DNA of 64,000 nucleotides, taken from contig NZ_SGWI01000008.1 in the NCBI RefSeq assembly GCF_004519405.1, forward strand, positions 62,001 through 126,000, written 5' to 3'. The translations under genes were made by a program, and so were the position numbers. Origin of the DNA: Pseudomonas sp. BCA17. Lineage in GTDB: Bacteria; Pseudomonadota; Gammaproteobacteria; Pseudomonadales; Pseudomonadaceae. The notes under the pieces were generated by a model. The model saw only the letters and a program-made list of their open reading frames with translations, did not search any database and was not told where the DNA came from. Below are positions 8,417 through 19,538 of this stretch, piece after piece (the stretch's first letter is position 1; every line of letters begins with the position of its first letter).

Positions 8417-9668
8417 GGTGCTGGACCTCAAAAGGCTTGAGTCGGGGTTTGTGCGCCGGCAACCATCCCGTTAGCACGGGAAAATGGCGCATTACATGGA
8501 AGACCAGGAAACCGACGGTCAATCGCCAAAGCCACAGGCGCTGCTTGCGGTTCTCCGGCATGGTCCGGCAATGGTTCTTGGCCAGGGTTTCCAGGCGTTC
8601 ATACAGGTGCTGATTGAAGGCTCGGTCGCGAATCAACACGTTGGCCTCCAGGTTCAACGACAGGCTCAAGGGGTCCAGGTTGCTCGAACCCACGGTGCTC
8701 CAATCGTCATCCACCAGCGCCACCTTGCCGTGCAGCGGGCGCTCGCAGTACTCATGAATGACCACGCCGTCCTTGAGCAGGTAACCATAGAGCGTGCGCG
8801 CCGCCAGCTTGGCCAACAGCACATCGGGCTGGCCCTGCATGATCAATTCCACTCGCACGCCCCGGCGCGCGGCGTTGCGGATTTCCCGCAGCAAGCGATA
8901 GCCGGGGAAAAAGTACGCGTTGGCGATCACCACGCGTTTTTGTGCCTGGCTCAAGGCGTGGATGTAGGCTTCTTCGATGTCATCACGGTGATGCACGTTA
9001 TCGCGGTAAATCAGGCGCACCTGGCCGTCACCTTTTTCGGTGTGCCATGGGGAAGGCCTCTGCTGGCGCCGCCGCCAGCCGCGTCGCGTGCGTACCTGGC
9101 GGCCACTCTGCGCGAGCGCAAAATGATGCAGGTCCGCTACCACCGGACCGGTCACTTGCAACGCATAATCCTGCTTGGCCTCGGGGCCATAATCACCCAG
9201 GTGATCGGCGGAGAAATTGATCCCGCCGATGAACGCGACTTCGGCGTCCACCACCACAATCTTGCGGTGCAAGCGGCGAAACCAATTGGTGCGAATGCCC
9301 AGCGTCTTGGCGGCCGGGTCGAACATCTGCACCGCCACGCCCGCTTCGGCCAGTTCCCTCAGAAAAGCCGGGCTCAACTCGCCGCAACCAAACCCATCCA
9401 GGCTGACCACCACCTTCACTCCACGTTGCGCGGCCTCGATCAGCACCGCCTTGAGCTCAAGGCCCACTTTGTCTTCGAAGAGGATGAAGGTCTCCAGCAG
9501 GATCTCCCGCCGCGCCTTACGCAATGCATCGAAGACCTGTGGAAAGTACGTCTCGCCGTTCTCCAGCAACTCGACCCGGTTGCCGCCCTGCCAGCCGTAA
9601 TCGAGGTCACGGGCCTTGGCTTCGTCCGGCGGCTGATCAGTGGAAATATGCTCTACGGCAACGGTCAT
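8406..9668 (-). CDS. clsB: Cardiolipin synthase B
   Basis: A 420-residue phospholipase D-superfamily enzyme with two HKD motifs: LHRKIVVVDAEVAFIGG (H134, K136, D141) and LHGKVALVDDDWSTVGSSN. ClsB makes cardiolipin or phosphatidylglycerol from phospholipid donors at the inner membrane. The ATG at 9668 overlaps the stop of the upstream endonuclease/phosphatase gene by four bases (ATGA). The C-terminus has a short hydrophobic stretch (LWLWRLTVGFLVFHVM). Confidence 0.92.
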   Translation of the reverse strand: MTVAVEHISTDQPPDEAKARDLDYGWQGGNRVELLENGETYFPQVFDALRKARREILLETFILFEDKVGLELKAVLIEAAQRGVKVVVSLDGFGCGELSPAFLRELAEAGVAVQMFDPAAKTLGIRTNWFRRLHRKIVVVDAEVAFIGGINFSADHLGDYGPEAKQDYALQVTGPVVADLHHFALAQSGRQVRTRRGWRRRQQRPSPWHTEKGDGQVRLIYRDNVHHRDDIEEAYIHALSQAQKRVVIANAYFFPGYRLLREIRNAARRGVRVELIMQGQPDVLLAKLAARTLYGYLLKDGVVIHEYCERPLHGKVALVDDDWSTVGSSNLDPLSLSLNLEANVLIRDRAFNQHLYERLETLAKNHCRTMPENRKQRLWLWRLTVGFLVFHVMRHFPVLTGWLPAHKPRLKPFEVQHHDT

Positions 9669-10441
9669 AGTTCGATCTCCACCGACAGCGGCACATGGTC
9701 CGACAGATGGGACCATGGCCGTGTGGCCAGGACCCGAGGGTTATGCACCTTCACATTACGCACGTAAATCCGGTCCAGTGGCAGCAACGGAAGGCGTGCA
9801 GGGAACGTGCGCGCGGGTTTGCCCAGGTTTTGGTTGAATACTTCCTGCAGGCCGCTCAGGCTCAGGTCGGCCTTTTGGCGCCAGTCGTTGAAATCGCCGG
9901 CAACCACCAGCGGCGCGGTGGCCGGGATCTCGCTGATGCGCTGTTCCAGCAAGCGCAATTGCTGCTGGCGATGTACTTCACGCAACCCTAAATGAATGCA
10001 GATGGCGTGCACCTCCTGGCCGGTGCCCGGCAGCCGCAACACGCAATGCAGCAGGCCACGGTTTTCATGCCCACTCTGGGAGATATCGAGGTTGTCGTAG
10101 CGCACGATCTGGAATTTCGACAGCAGCGCATTGCCGTGATCGCCGTGGGGGTAGACCGCATTGCGCCCATAGGCGAACTGCGGCCAGATGCTGTCGGCGA
10201 GAAACTCGTACTGCGGCATGTTCGGCCAGTCGCTGTATCGCTGCGGGTGGCGTTCGTGAGTGCCGTGGATTTCCTGCAGGAACACAATGTCAGCGCCCAC
10301 ACTGCGCACCGCCTCACGCAGTTCGGGCAGGATGAAGCGTCGATTCAGCGCGGTGAAGCCCTTGTGGATATTCACCGTCAGCACTGTGAAGTGCGTGATG
10401 GCAGCGGTGGGAGGGGCGGGGATCAATTCCGGATGCGTCAT
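9665..10441 (-). CDS. ybhP: YbhP-type endonuclease/exonuclease/phosphatase-family protein
   Basis: A 258-residue EEP-fold hydrolase. Family motifs seen are TVNIHKG (metal ligand N), LQEIHG (E), GDFNDW and the C-terminal SDHVPL. It heads the ybhP-clsB-ybhN operon and its ATG overlaps the stop of the upstream DUF72 gene by four bases. In E. coli the neighbour of clsB is this same protein, so a phospholipid-linked phosphodiesterase role is plausible but unproven. Confidence 0.88.
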   Translation of the reverse strand: MTHPELIPAPPTAAITHFTVLTVNIHKGFTALNRRFILPELREAVRSVGADIVFLQEIHGTHERHPQRYSDWPNMPQYEFLADSIWPQFAYGRNAVYPHGDHGNALLSKFQIVRYDNLDISQSGHENRGLLHCVLRLPGTGQEVHAICIHLGLREVHRQQQLRLLEQRISEIPATAPLVVAGDFNDWRQKADLSLSGLQEVFNQNLGKPARTFPARLPLLPLDRIYVRNVKVHNPRVLATRPWSHLSDHVPLSVEIEL

Positions 10442-11364
10442 GGCAACACCCCCGGCTCCGGCAATACGCCGGGCGTTGTGGCCAGGTGCTTGTCCAGGCC
10501 GAAACGTTGCAGCAATTGGCGCGCATCGAAGGGCGCGCGCACCTTGATGTCATTGTCGAAAAAGCAGAATACATCGCGCTGCTTGCAGGCGCGGGGCTTG
10601 TGTTGCGGGGCGACCAGATGCGCATCCGCCGGTTGCTTGCCATGCGCCCAGCACTCGATGCGATCACCCCAACGCTTGAGTGCTTCGGCGCTGTAGCCGC
10701 TGGCATACAGCTGCTTATCGCCGTGCAGGCGCAGGTAAAGAAAGTTGGCGGTGACGTCTTCGATATACGGCCACTTGCCGGCGGTGTCTGCAACCACCAG
10801 CGCCACGCCGTGTTTGGCCAGCATTTGCACGAACTCCGGTACCGCAAAACTTTTATGGCGAATCTCCACCGCATGGCGTAACGCGCGTTTGCCATGGGCC
10901 TGCATGCTCGCCTTGCCGTTCAGCCGCGACTCATGCTGGTGGGCGAGGGCGGCGGCTTGTTGAGTGTCGGTGGGTAATTCGGCGAGAAAAGCTTCGAACA
11001 GGGGCGGGTCGAATTTAAAGCTGGGCGGGAATTGCCAAAGGATCGGCCCGAGCTTTTCTTTCAGTTCCAGCACGCCTGAGGCGAAGAAATTAGCCATCGG
11101 CTTATGCACCTCGCGCAGGCGCAGGATATGGGTGATATAGCGGGGTGCCTTGACGCTGAACTGGAAATCTTCAGGCGTCTGGGCGTACCACTCGGCATAG
11201 CGCTTGGGCGTTTGCAGCGCGTAGAACGAGCCATTGATTTCGATGCTGTTGACGGCGCGTGACGCAAACTGCAACTCACGTTTCTGGGTCAGCCCCTCGG
11301 GGTAGAAATCCCCGCGCCAGGGCTTGTAGCGCCAGCCGGAAATGCCGATATGTATCGCCGTCAT
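10438..11364 (-). CDS. DUF72 (YecE-like) family protein
   Basis: 308 residues with the DUF72 TIM-barrel-like start IGISGWRYKPWRGDFYPEGL and the conserved ASRAVNSIEINGSFYALQ, AVEIRHKSF and LYLRLHGDKQLY segments. The biochemical role of the family is not established. It overlaps ybhP by four bases and is therefore probably the first gene of the phospholipid operon. Confidence 0.87.
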   Translation of the reverse strand: MTAIHIGISGWRYKPWRGDFYPEGLTQKRELQFASRAVNSIEINGSFYALQTPKRYAEWYAQTPEDFQFSVKAPRYITHILRLREVHKPMANFFASGVLELKEKLGPILWQFPPSFKFDPPLFEAFLAELPTDTQQAAALAHQHESRLNGKASMQAHGKRALRHAVEIRHKSFAVPEFVQMLAKHGVALVVADTAGKWPYIEDVTANFLYLRLHGDKQLYASGYSAEALKRWGDRIECWAHGKQPADAHLVAPQHKPRACKQRDVFCFFDNDIKVRAPFDARQLLQRFGLDKHLATTPGVLPEPGVLP

Positions 11365-11489
11365 GGTTGCTCCCGTGAATGATCGGTCGGTTGACCTCTG
11401 TTCTGGGATGACTGGAATAGTCGACGGAAAGTTTCTGCGTTTCTACAGACGGCATGTAGGACGGCACATGAAACGACATGTGCCAAACC

Positions 11490-11570
11490 TGTGGGCTCGC
11501 TCGCGAATGGGCCGGTTCAGCCGTGAATCTATTGGCTGATGCCCAACGCTTGCGAGCAAGCCCGTTCCCA
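11490..11570. repeat. REP-type palindrome pair
   Basis: Two inverted copies of the common Pseudomonas palindrome core (GGGCTCGCTCGCGAATGGG and, inverted, GCTTGCGAGCAAGCCCGTTC) are separated by about 30 bp. They lie between the DUF72 start and the MFS stop. Confidence 0.75.
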
Positions 11571-11590
11571 GAGGGTATGTGGCGACTGAC

Positions 11591-12793
11591 TCAGTGTCCG
11601 ACTGCCACAGGGTTCGATGACTCGGCATACACCGGCCCCAACCGATCAAGTCGGCCACTCCATGCCGTCAGTGCCAAAGCCACCAGGACCACCAGCCCAC
11701 CGATCCAGGCCGTGTGGATCAGCCCCATATGCGCCACGATCAAACCACCGCCCCAGGCGCCGCCGGCGATACCCAGGTTAAACGCGGCGATATTCAGTCC
11801 CGAAGCCACATCCACGGCTTGCGGGGTGTGATGCTCAGCCTGGCGCACCACATACACTTGCAGGCCAGGCACGTTACCGAAGGCGACCGCGCCCCACACC
11901 AGTACGGTGGCCAGGGCCAGCCATGGGCTCGCTGCGGTGAACGTCAGCATGAACAATACCGCTGCGAGCAGGGCGAAGATGATTTTCAGTGCGCTGATGG
12001 GGCCACGCTTGTCGGCGAGCTTGCCGCCCCAGATATTCCCGGCGGCTACCGAAACCCCGTACACCAGCAGCACCAGGCTAACGGTGCTGGCGCTGAAGCC
12101 GGAGATATCCTGAAGGATCGGCGCCAGGAAGGTAAACGCGATAAATGAGCCGCCGTAGCCGACGGCGGTCATGGCATACACCAGCAGCAAGCGCGGCTGC
12201 TTGAGCACTTGCAACTGTTGCAGCAACGACGCGGGTTTGCTGTGGCTGATGTTTTTCGGCACGTAGAGCAAGCTGCCGATAAATGCGATCACGCCCAGGG
12301 CCGAGACGGCCAGGAAGGTTTCACGCCAGCCGAAGTGCTGGCCGATGAACGTGCCCAGCGGCACGCCGGTGACCAGGGCGACGGTCAAGCCGGTAAACAT
12401 GATGGCAATTGCGCTGGCAGCTTTTTCCTTGGGCACAAGGCTGGTGGCGATGGTCGAGCCAATCGAGAAAAACACGCCATGGGCCAGGCCGGTGACAATC
12501 CGCGCGAGTACCAGGGACTCATAACTCGGCGCCTGCCAGGCCAGCAGGTTGCCGAGGGTAAACAGCACCATCAACGACAGCAGCAGCCATTTGCGCGGCA
12601 CTTTGCCGGTGAGCGCCGTGAGCACTGGCGCGCCGATGGCCACGCCCAGGGCGTAGAGGCTGACCAAGAGGCCGGCGGACGGCAAGTCGACACCGAGGTC
12701 GTCGCCGATGGTGGGTAACAGGCCAACGATGACGAACTCGGTCGTCCCGATGGCGAAAGCGCTGAGGGTCAGCGCGAGCAAGGCAATGGGCAT
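11591..12793 (-). CDS. MFS transporter, DHA1 (NepI/YdhP-like) type
   Basis: A 400-residue inner-membrane transporter with about twelve hydrophobic segments. The N-terminus MPIALLALTLSAFAIGTTEF and motif-A-like region GAPVLTALTGKVPRKW are typical of the DHA1 drug/nucleoside exporters. The ATG at 12793 is chosen because the first transmembrane helix begins immediately after it. The gene is monocistronic and divergent from the MscS gene. The substrate is unknown. Confidence 0.9.
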   Translation of the reverse strand: MPIALLALTLSAFAIGTTEFVIVGLLPTIGDDLGVDLPSAGLLVSLYALGVAIGAPVLTALTGKVPRKWLLLSLMVLFTLGNLLAWQAPSYESLVLARIVTGLAHGVFFSIGSTIATSLVPKEKAASAIAIMFTGLTVALVTGVPLGTFIGQHFGWRETFLAVSALGVIAFIGSLLYVPKNISHSKPASLLQQLQVLKQPRLLLVYAMTAVGYGGSFIAFTFLAPILQDISGFSASTVSLVLLVYGVSVAAGNIWGGKLADKRGPISALKIIFALLAAVLFMLTFTAASPWLALATVLVWGAVAFGNVPGLQVYVVRQAEHHTPQAVDVASGLNIAAFNLGIAGGAWGGGLIVAHMGLIHTAWIGGLVVLVALALTAWSGRLDRLGPVYAESSNPVAVGH

Positions 12794-12966
12794 GGCTGCA
12801 ACTCCGGTGGGTTGATTCAGGAGCGCAGTGTCTGAGTTTGGCTTGTGCGGAAAAAGCCAGGTATTGGCATTTGATATTTGTCTTGGACGCAAAAGTAAGA
12901 CGAGGGGGAACGATCGGGGCGTAAACCCGTCAGTTCCTTACAGACCTTGCTGAAGGAGCCGCTGTT

Positions 12967-15078
12967 TTGCTGAATCTCAAGACTGCATTACTGCTCGGTG
13001 CGCTGCTGCTGTTTGGCAACGGCGTACTGCAAGCTGCTACGACGGTGCCGGCTCCAGCGTCTGCTGCACCGGCCAAGCCCGAGTTATTGGTCGAGGGTGG
13101 CTTGCTCGGCGCCATCAGTTCCAGCATTGACGATGTGCAGGACAAACTCGACCTCAATGAAAACCTCATCGACGCCTGGCGCCTTCGCGCCGACCGTGCG
13201 GCGGACGAGGTCGGGCGGCTGGTGGACCAGACCGCCGAGCGCTCGCCGTGGCGCGTGGCCGGGGATTTCCTGCTGCTGTCGGGGGTATGGGGTGGTGCCT
13301 TTGCGGTCTTGATGCTGCTGGGACGATTGGCCGTAAAGCGTCTGAGTCGACAGCGCTTCATTGGGACACGTGGGCGCCTGCAAGCGGTGTTGGGGTACGT
13401 GATGCCCTACACCCTGCCTGCATTGATTTGCCTGCCACTGACGCTTTATGTCAGCCACTTTTTACCCTCGTCGGTGGGGCGAGCGCTGGCACTGTGTTTC
13501 GCCTACGCCACCAGCAGCGGCATTTTTTCCACGTCGATGTTGTTGTGCGTCATCGTCATGTTCAACGTCGGTCACAAGCGTACGGCCGTGCAGATTATTC
13601 GTAGTTACTGCCCGAGGCCGTTGTTTCTGATCGGCTTCCTTGCCGCCCTCAGCGACGCACTGACCAGCCCGCAAATCGCGCGACAACTGGGTGGCAATAT
13701 CACCAGCAGCATTGCCGTGTTCACCGGGCTGTTTGCGGCGGTGATTTTTGGCGTACTGGTGGTGCGTCTGCGCCGTCCGGTGGCCCATTTGATTCGCAAC
13801 CGGCCATTGGCCCAGCGCCTGAAACACCCGGCATTGCAGCAATCGCTGCGGGTGTTTTCCGGGCTGTGGTACTGGCCGATCCTGTTGATGGTGCTGGTCT
13901 CGGCGATCAACCTGATCGGCGCTGGCGACGATAATCAGAAAGCCCTGCGTTGTGCGTTGTTCACGACGATTTTGCTGATTGGCACCGTGTTCCTCAGTAC
14001 AGTGCTGCAACACCTGTTCAAGTCCCGCAGCCAAGTGGCGATCCAGCGCAGCAGCGCCTACAAGGAACGCTTCCTCAGCCTGTTACACGCGATCCTGCGT
14101 ATTGTCATGGCGATCGCTTTTATCGAAATTCTCGGGCGCATCTGGGGCGTATCGTTGTTTGAATTTGCCCAGCGCAACTCGGTAGGCCGGGCGATCAGTG
14201 ACTCCCTGAGCAGCATCGGCCTGATCCTGCTGATGACCTGGCTCTTCTGGGTGGTGCTCGACACGGCCATTCAGGAAGCTCTGAAGCCGCCGGTGAATAA
14301 GCGCTCCAGCCGCCAGCCAAGCACGCGGGTCAAAACCATCCTGCCGCTGCTGCGTAATGCGGTGAAAATCATCCTGGTGGTGATCTGTGCGATCACCACC
14401 ATGGCCAATCTGGGTATCAACGTCGCGCCGTTGTTGGCGGGTGCCGGTGTGGTCGGCCTGGCCATCGGCTTTGGCTCCCAGCAGTTGGTGCAGGATGTGA
14501 TCACGGGCCTGTTCATCATCATCGAAGACACTCTGTCTATTGGCGATTGGGTCGTGCTTGACTCCGGCCACGCCGGCACGGTCGAGGGCCTGACCATTCG
14601 TACCCTGCGTCTGCGCGACGGCAAAGGTTTTGTGCACTCGGTGCCATTCGGGCAGATCAAGGCGGTCACCAACCAGTCGCGGCAATTCGCCTATGCGTTC
14701 TTCTCGGTGCAGTTCACCTACGATACCGATGTGGATAAAGCCGTGGAGCTGATCCGCGAGGCCGGGCAATCGATCCGTGATGACGCGTTCCTCCAATACA
14801 ACCTGCAAGGGCCGCTGGAGGTATTCGGCGTCGACAAGATGGACCTCAATGGCGTGGTGCTCACCGCGCAGTTCCGCACGGTGTCGGGCGGGCAATATGC
14901 TGTCAGCCGCGCGTTCAATCAGCGCCTGAAAAAGCTTGTGGATAACTGTGCGCAGGTGCACTTCGCGCAAACTTACCCACAGCAGGTTTTCTTGCCCAAG
15001 CGCAGCGCCCAGGTGGACGAGCCGGATGAAGAGGTACCGGCGTCGTTGGTGCTGACCGAGCAGCCGCGCCCTCAATGA
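12967..15078 (+). CDS. MscS-family mechanosensitive channel (YbiO-like)
   Basis: A 703-residue inner-membrane protein. A signal peptide-like N-terminus (LLLGALLLFGNGVLQA) is followed by a periplasmic stretch, several transmembrane helices and a conserved MscS pore/beta domain from about residue 460, with the motif APLLAGAGVVGLAIGFGSQQ and then GDWVVLDSGHAGTVEGLTIR. The length and large N-terminal region resemble E. coli YbiO. The start appears to be TTG at 12967, placed about nine bases after an AAGGAG site. Its role is to release solutes on osmotic downshock. Confidence 0.9.
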   Translation: MLNLKTALLLGALLLFGNGVLQAATTVPAPASAAPAKPELLVEGGLLGAISSSIDDVQDKLDLNENLIDAWRLRADRAADEVGRLVDQTAERSPWRVAGDFLLLSGVWGGAFAVLMLLGRLAVKRLSRQRFIGTRGRLQAVLGYVMPYTLPALICLPLTLYVSHFLPSSVGRALALCFAYATSSGIFSTSMLLCVIVMFNVGHKRTAVQIIRSYCPRPLFLIGFLAALSDALTSPQIARQLGGNITSSIAVFTGLFAAVIFGVLVVRLRRPVAHLIRNRPLAQRLKHPALQQSLRVFSGLWYWPILLMVLVSAINLIGAGDDNQKALRCALFTTILLIGTVFLSTVLQHLFKSRSQVAIQRSSAYKERFLSLLHAILRIVMAIAFIEILGRIWGVSLFEFAQRNSVGRAISDSLSSIGLILLMTWLFWVVLDTAIQEALKPPVNKRSSRQPSTRVKTILPLLRNAVKIILVVICAITTMANLGINVAPLLAGAGVVGLAIGFGSQQLVQDVITGLFIIIEDTLSIGDWVVLDSGHAGTVEGLTIRTLRLRDGKGFVHSVPFGQIKAVTNQSRQFAYAFFSVQFTYDTDVDKAVELIREAGQSIRDDAFLQYNLQGPLEVFGVDKMDLNGVVLTAQFRTVSGGQYAVSRAFNQRLKKLVDNCAQVHFAQTYPQQVFLPKRSAQVDEPDEEVPASLVLTEQPRPQ

Positions 15079-15148
15079 GGGCGCTTGAAACGCATTTCCA
15101 GGTGTGGGAGGGCGCTGGCTCCCGATGAGGTCTTCGACGCCCCCGACG

Positions 15149-18100
15149 TCAGTGCCTGATCAACTTCTCCTGCACCGCTTGCTGATCGCTGTCCACCAGC
15201 AGTTGCGGCTTGCCGCTCACCATTACGGCGGCCGGCAACCCGTCCCGGTACACGATCCGATTGCCGCTCACTGCCGGCACCTTGCTGCCCGGCAACAGCG
15301 TGCCCACCAGGTTCAACGGGTCGGCGCCACACACCACCACCAAGCTGCCGTCGTGAGGCCTGCGCCGTACTTCGCGCAGTAACGGGATCGCCTCCGGCAA
15401 CGCAAATTGTTCTCCCGCCAGGCCACTGACAAACCGCCCGCCACGAATTTCCCCGCGCGCTTCGAGCCGATGAAAGGTGCGCAGCAACTCTCGCCAGCTC
15501 GGCAGCCACTCCGCCTCGCGCTCCAGCAAGCGCCAGAACACCACGCCATAACGGCGCAGCAGGGTCATCGCCACGTGTTCCAGCGTCTCGGCCGAATGCG
15601 CACCAGGGGCCGTTGGCGGTCGGCGCACCAAGGCCCATCGCCCGGCGTCGTCCATTCCGCCGACAAATGCACCCCGCCCACGCCGGCTGCTGCGTGCCTG
15701 GTGTTTGCTGGCGGGCGTGGTCAGCGCACGCAGCCCGGCAAAGCTGTCGGCATTCACCAACCCGGCGCCCACCAGTTCCTGCAACGCGGTTTCCAATTCA
15801 CTGCGCAGCAGATGGGCTTCGTGCACCAGCTCATCGAAAAACAACGCGCCATGATCACGCAGGGCCTGAAGGACTTTCTGCGCCTTGAGCGACAGCGTGG
15901 TGCTGTCGGTGAGGTCGGTCAGCCCACTCCACAATGGCACCTGGCTGCGTGGCAACAGCACCACCGGTGTGCTGCGCAATGCACTGGCGCTGGCCTTGTT
16001 ACTCAAACGCATCCACACCAGCTTGCCGCTGCGGCACAGTTCGTCGAGCCAGGTGGAGGCGTAGTCCTTGAGCCGCGCACTGAGCAAGTCACTGTCCCAG
16101 GCGGATGCGGCTGCGCTATAACCTTCGAACTGGGCCATGATCTGCGGCAGCATGGCGCTGCCCTGGCCGCGCGTGGCGTTGGACAAGTGCTGCCAATCGA
16201 ACAGGAAGCGCATGAAATCCTGCAGCGCCACCGGTTCGATTTCACGGCGCAGGCGCTTGACGGTGTAGCGATGAATGCGCGCGAGCAAATGCCGTTCGCA
16301 CCATTGCTCTGCGTCGGCGCCGGGGCTGAAGCGACCGCGCAGCACATAACCTTCCTGCTCCAGACGCGCGAGTGGCTGGGTGACATCAGCCATCGGCAGT
16401 ATCAGGGGCGCGGCGATTTCGATCAGGCTCAGCGGGCCGAACCCTGCGAGGCGTGCGCGCAGCACTTCAACCACCGCATCGTCATAGCTCCATGGTTCAT
16501 CGAAGCCCGGCATAAGCGGCAAGTTGCCGGGATAGATCGTCTGCAAACAACTCAAGCGCTCCACGGCCACCCACAAGCCGTTGGGCAATTGACAGGCGCG
16601 CCCGCCCTTGGCCAAGGCGTGCAGCCACTCGGCCCATTGCGGCGTGACTTCGCCGGCGGCGATACACGCCAGGCTCATCAACGCTTCATGCATTTCGTCC
16701 AGGCCGTTGGGCGCCGGCCAGGCCTCTTCACGCACGCCGGCAATGGCGTCAGCGTCCAGCGCGCCGAGGTCGTCGGTGCTCTGCGGGTCGCTCCAGCGCC
16801 GGTTGAGCACGGCCTGGGTGCGGCGTTCTTCCAGCGGGGCGTCGTCGAGAAAGGTGTAGGGGCGGGCACTGAGGATTTCGGCGGCCATGGGCGAGGGGGC
16901 AGGCAGGTCGCGGCTGACCAGGCGCACTTCGCCGCGCTCCATACGCCGCAGCAGGGCCAGCCAGGCGTCGCTGTCCATGACCTCGTGCAGGCAGTCGTCG
17001 AGGGTTTGTTCCACCAGCGGGTGGTCGGGTACTTCGCGCTCCCCGGCCAGGTTTTCCAGGCAGGCGATCTGGTCGGGGAACACGCTGGCGATCAGGTCTT
17101 CGCTTTTCATGCGCTGGATCTGCGGCGCCACCTTGCGCCCACCGGCAAACCGCGGCAATGCCAGGGCCACGCCTGCGTTCCAGCGCCAGCGCACGCCGAA
17201 CAATGGCGCGTCCAGCACGGCCTGGATCAGGATGTGCTCGGCGCTGTGACTGTTCAGATAGCGCCACACTTCATCCAGCTCAAAGCTGTGACTGGTGGAC
17301 AGCGACAGCACGATGGCATTTTCACTGGCAGCCGCCTGCAATTCGAAATTGAACGTGCGGCAAAACCGCTTGCGCAAGGCCAGGCCCCAGGCGCGGTTGA
17401 GGCGGCTGCCGAAGGGCGTATGGATGATCAGCTGGGTGCCGCCGGACTCATCGAAAAACCGCTCCATGATCAGCGTGTCCTGAGACGGCAGGGCGCTCAG
17501 GGCCAGGCGCGCACGGGCCAGGTAGTCGAGGATCTGCTCGGCGCTGGCGTGGTTCAGGCCGAGCGTGTGGGTGAGCCACTCCAGCGCGGGTTGCAAGTCA
17601 CCCGGGCTGGCACCGAGCACAGCGTCCAACTGCCCCTGGAGACGCGCCACCGCCGCCGACAGCTCGTTGCTGCGCCCTGGCGCCTCGCCGAGCCAGAACG
17701 GAATGGTCGGTGGCTGCCCGTGGGCGTCCTCGACCCGCACCTTGCCGCTTTCTACGCGCAAAATCCGGTACGACGTATTGCCGAGCTGGAAGATATCCCC
17801 GGCGATGCTTTCCACCGCGAAGTCTTCGTTGACGCTGCCGATATTCAGGCTCTGGGGTTCGAGCAATACGCTGTAGTCGGCGTTGTCGGGGATGGTGCCG
17901 CCGCTGGTGACGGCCGTCAGCCTGGCGCCCCGGCGGCCGCGCAGGGTGCGGGTCACTGCGTCGCGGTGCAGGTAGGCGCTGCGGATGCCTTGGCGGCCGT
18001 TGTAGCCGTCGCTGAGCATATGCAGCAGCGCCTGGTAGTGGCGCTCATCCAGCTCGGCGTAAGGAGCGGCGCGACGCACCAGCTCGAGCAACGCCAGTTC

Positions 18101-19396
18101 GGGCCATTCCTGGGCGCTGACTTCGGCAATCAGCTGCTGGGCCAGCACGTCCAGTGGCGCGACGGGGATCTGCAGCGTATCCAACTCGCCCCGACGCACA
18201 CAGTCGAGCAGCGCGGCGCATTCGATCAGGTCGTCGCGGGTAGTGGCAAACAGGCGGCCCTTGGGCGTGCCGCCGACCTGATGCCCGGAGCGTCCCACCC
18301 GTTGCAGAAAACCGTTGATCGAACCGGGTGAGCCGATCTGGCACACCAGGTCCACGTCGCCGATATCAATCCCCAGTTCCAGCGATGCAGTGGCAATCAG
18401 CACTTGCAGCTCGCCGGCCTTGAGCCGTTGCTCGGCGTCCAGGCGCATCTCCTTGGCCAGGCTGCCATGGTGGGCGGCCACGGCCGTTTTGCCCAGGCGC
18501 TCGCTCAGATGCCGCGCGAGGCGTTCGGCCAGGCGTCGAGTGTTGACGAATATCAGTGTGGTGCGGTGTTCGCGCGCCAGTGTGGCGAGGCGGTCGTAGA
18601 CCAATTCCCAAACGTCGTTGGCCATCACCGCTGAGAGCGGCACGGGCGGCACTTCAATATCCAAGTCACGAGGCCGGGCATGGCCGATATCGACGATGGC
18701 GCATTCGCGCGCCGTGCCCACCAGAAAGCGCGAGACCGCCTCGATAGGTTTTTGCGTGGCCGACAGGCCGATACGCGTCAACGCCTGGGTGCACAGCCCT
18801 TGCAGGCGTTCCAGGCTTAACGCCAGATGACTGCCGCGCTTGCTGGCGGCGATGGCGTGGATTTCGTCGACGATCACCGTGCGGGTATTGCCCAGCATAT
18901 GCCGGCCGGAGTCCGAGCCGAGCAGCACATAGAGCGATTCCGGCGTGGTCACCAGGATATGCGGCGCACGCTTGCGCATCAGCGCACGGTCTTTTTGCGG
19001 GGTATCGCCAGTGCGCACGGCGGTGCGGATCACCAACGGCGGCAAGCCCAGGCGCTGCAACTGTTCGGTGATGCCCGCCAACGGGTTTTGCAGGTTGATC
19101 TGGATATCGTTGGACAGCGCCTTGAGCGGCGACACATACACCACCAGCGTCTCATCCGGCAGTTGCCCGTCGTTAGCCAGGCCCTGATGGACGAGGTCAT
19201 CCAACACCGCCAGGAACGCGGTCAGCGTCTTGCCGGAGCCCGTGGGCGCGGCAATCAGGGTCGAGCGGCGCTGTTGGATCAGCGGCCATGCCTGGGCCTG
19301 GGCGCTGGTCACCGACGGGAAGGTGCTGCGGAACCAGGCGCTGACGGCAGGGTGGAAACCGTCCAGGACCTTGTCCGTGGATTCAGGAAGGTTCAT
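15149..19396 (-). CDS. lhr: Lhr-type large ATP-dependent helicase
   Basis: 1,415 residues. The superfamily-2 core is N-terminal: Walker A APTGSGKT (50-57), DEIH box in [18 protein letters not shown]-like motif LSATQKP, and motif VI in QRVGRSGHQ. Lhr family signatures ([22 protein letters not shown]) and the long Lhr-specific C-terminal domains follow. Lhr is a 3'-to-5' helicase linked to DNA repair. The ATG at 19396 is the start; the open frame upstream lacks family similarity. It is divergent from the epimerase gene. Confidence 0.92.
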   Translation of the reverse strand: MNLPESTDKVLDGFHPAVSAWFRSTFPSVTSAQAQAWPLIQQRRSTLIAAPTGSGKTLTAFLAVLDDLVHQGLANDGQLPDETLVVYVSPLKALSNDIQINLQNPLAGITEQLQRLGLPPLVIRTAVRTGDTPQKDRALMRKRAPHILVTTPESLYVLLGSDSGRHMLGNTRTVIVDEIHAIAASKRGSHLALSLERLQGLCTQALTRIGLSATQKPIEAVSRFLVGTARECAIVDIGHARPRDLDIEVPPVPLSAVMANDVWELVYDRLATLAREHRTTLIFVNTRRLAERLARHLSERLGKTAVAAHHGSLAKEMRLDAEQRLKAGELQVLIATASLELGIDIGDVDLVCQIGSPGSINGFLQRVGRSGHQVGGTPKGRLFATTRDDLIECAALLDCVRRGELDTLQIPVAPLDVLAQQLIAEVSAQEWPELALLELVRRAAPYAELDERHYQALLHMLSDGYNGRQGIRSAYLHRDAVTRTLRGRRGARLTAVTSGGTIPDNADYSVLLEPQSLNIGSVNEDFAVESIAGDIFQLGNTSYRILRVESGKVRVEDAHGQPPTIPFWLGEAPGRSNELSAAVARLQGQLDAVLGASPGDLQPALEWLTHTLGLNHASAEQILDYLARARLALSALPSQDTLIMERFFDESGGTQLIIHTPFGSRLNRAWGLALRKRFCRTFNFELQAAASENAIVLSLSTSHSFELDEVWRYLNSHSAEHILIQAVLDAPLFGVRWRWNAGVALALPRFAGGRKVAPQIQRMKSEDLIASVFPDQIACLENLAGEREVPDHPLVEQTLDDCLHEVMDSDAWLALLRRMERGEVRLVSRDLPAPSPMAAEILSARPYTFLDDAPLEERRTQAVLNRRWSDPQSTDDLGALDADAIAGVREEAWPAPNGLDEMHEALMSLACIAAGEVTPQWAEWLHALAKGGRACQLPNGLWVAVERLSCLQTIYPGNLPLMPGFDEPWSYDDAVVEVLRARLAGFGPLSLIEIAAPLILPMADVTQPLARLEQEGYVLRGRFSPGADAEQWCERHLLARIHRYTVKRLRREIEPVALQDFMRFLFDWQHLSNATRGQGSAMLPQIMAQFEGYSAAASAWDSDLLSARLKDYASTWLDELCRSGKLVWMRLSNKASASALRSTPVVLLPRSQVPLWSGLTDLTDSTTLSLKAQKVLQALRDHGALFFDELVHEAHLLRSELETALQELVGAGLVNADSFAGLRALTTPASKHQARSSRRGRGAFVGGMDDAGRWALVRRPPTAPGAHSAETLEHVAMTLLRRYGVVFWRLLEREAEWLPSWRELLRTFHRLEARGEIRGGRFVSGLAGEQFALPEAIPLLREVRRRPHDGSLVVVCGADPLNLVGTLLPGSKVPAVSGNRIVYRDGLPAAVMVSGKPQLLVDSDQQAVQEKLIRH

Positions 19397-19538
19397 GCAT
19401 TCAGTTATGGCGTCGGCCCCGACAACTTGCAACCCCACACTTTTATCCGTGACGGTTGCGCGACAAACCCGCAAAATGCAACGATCCTTACAAATATCCA
19501 AAAACCTTCGTTCCATACAGACCGGGCCTGCTCAATCT

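Noticed and set aside
15407-18331. A 974-codon plus-strand open frame
   Set aside because: It is antisense to the Lhr helicase and is an effect of high third-position G+C.
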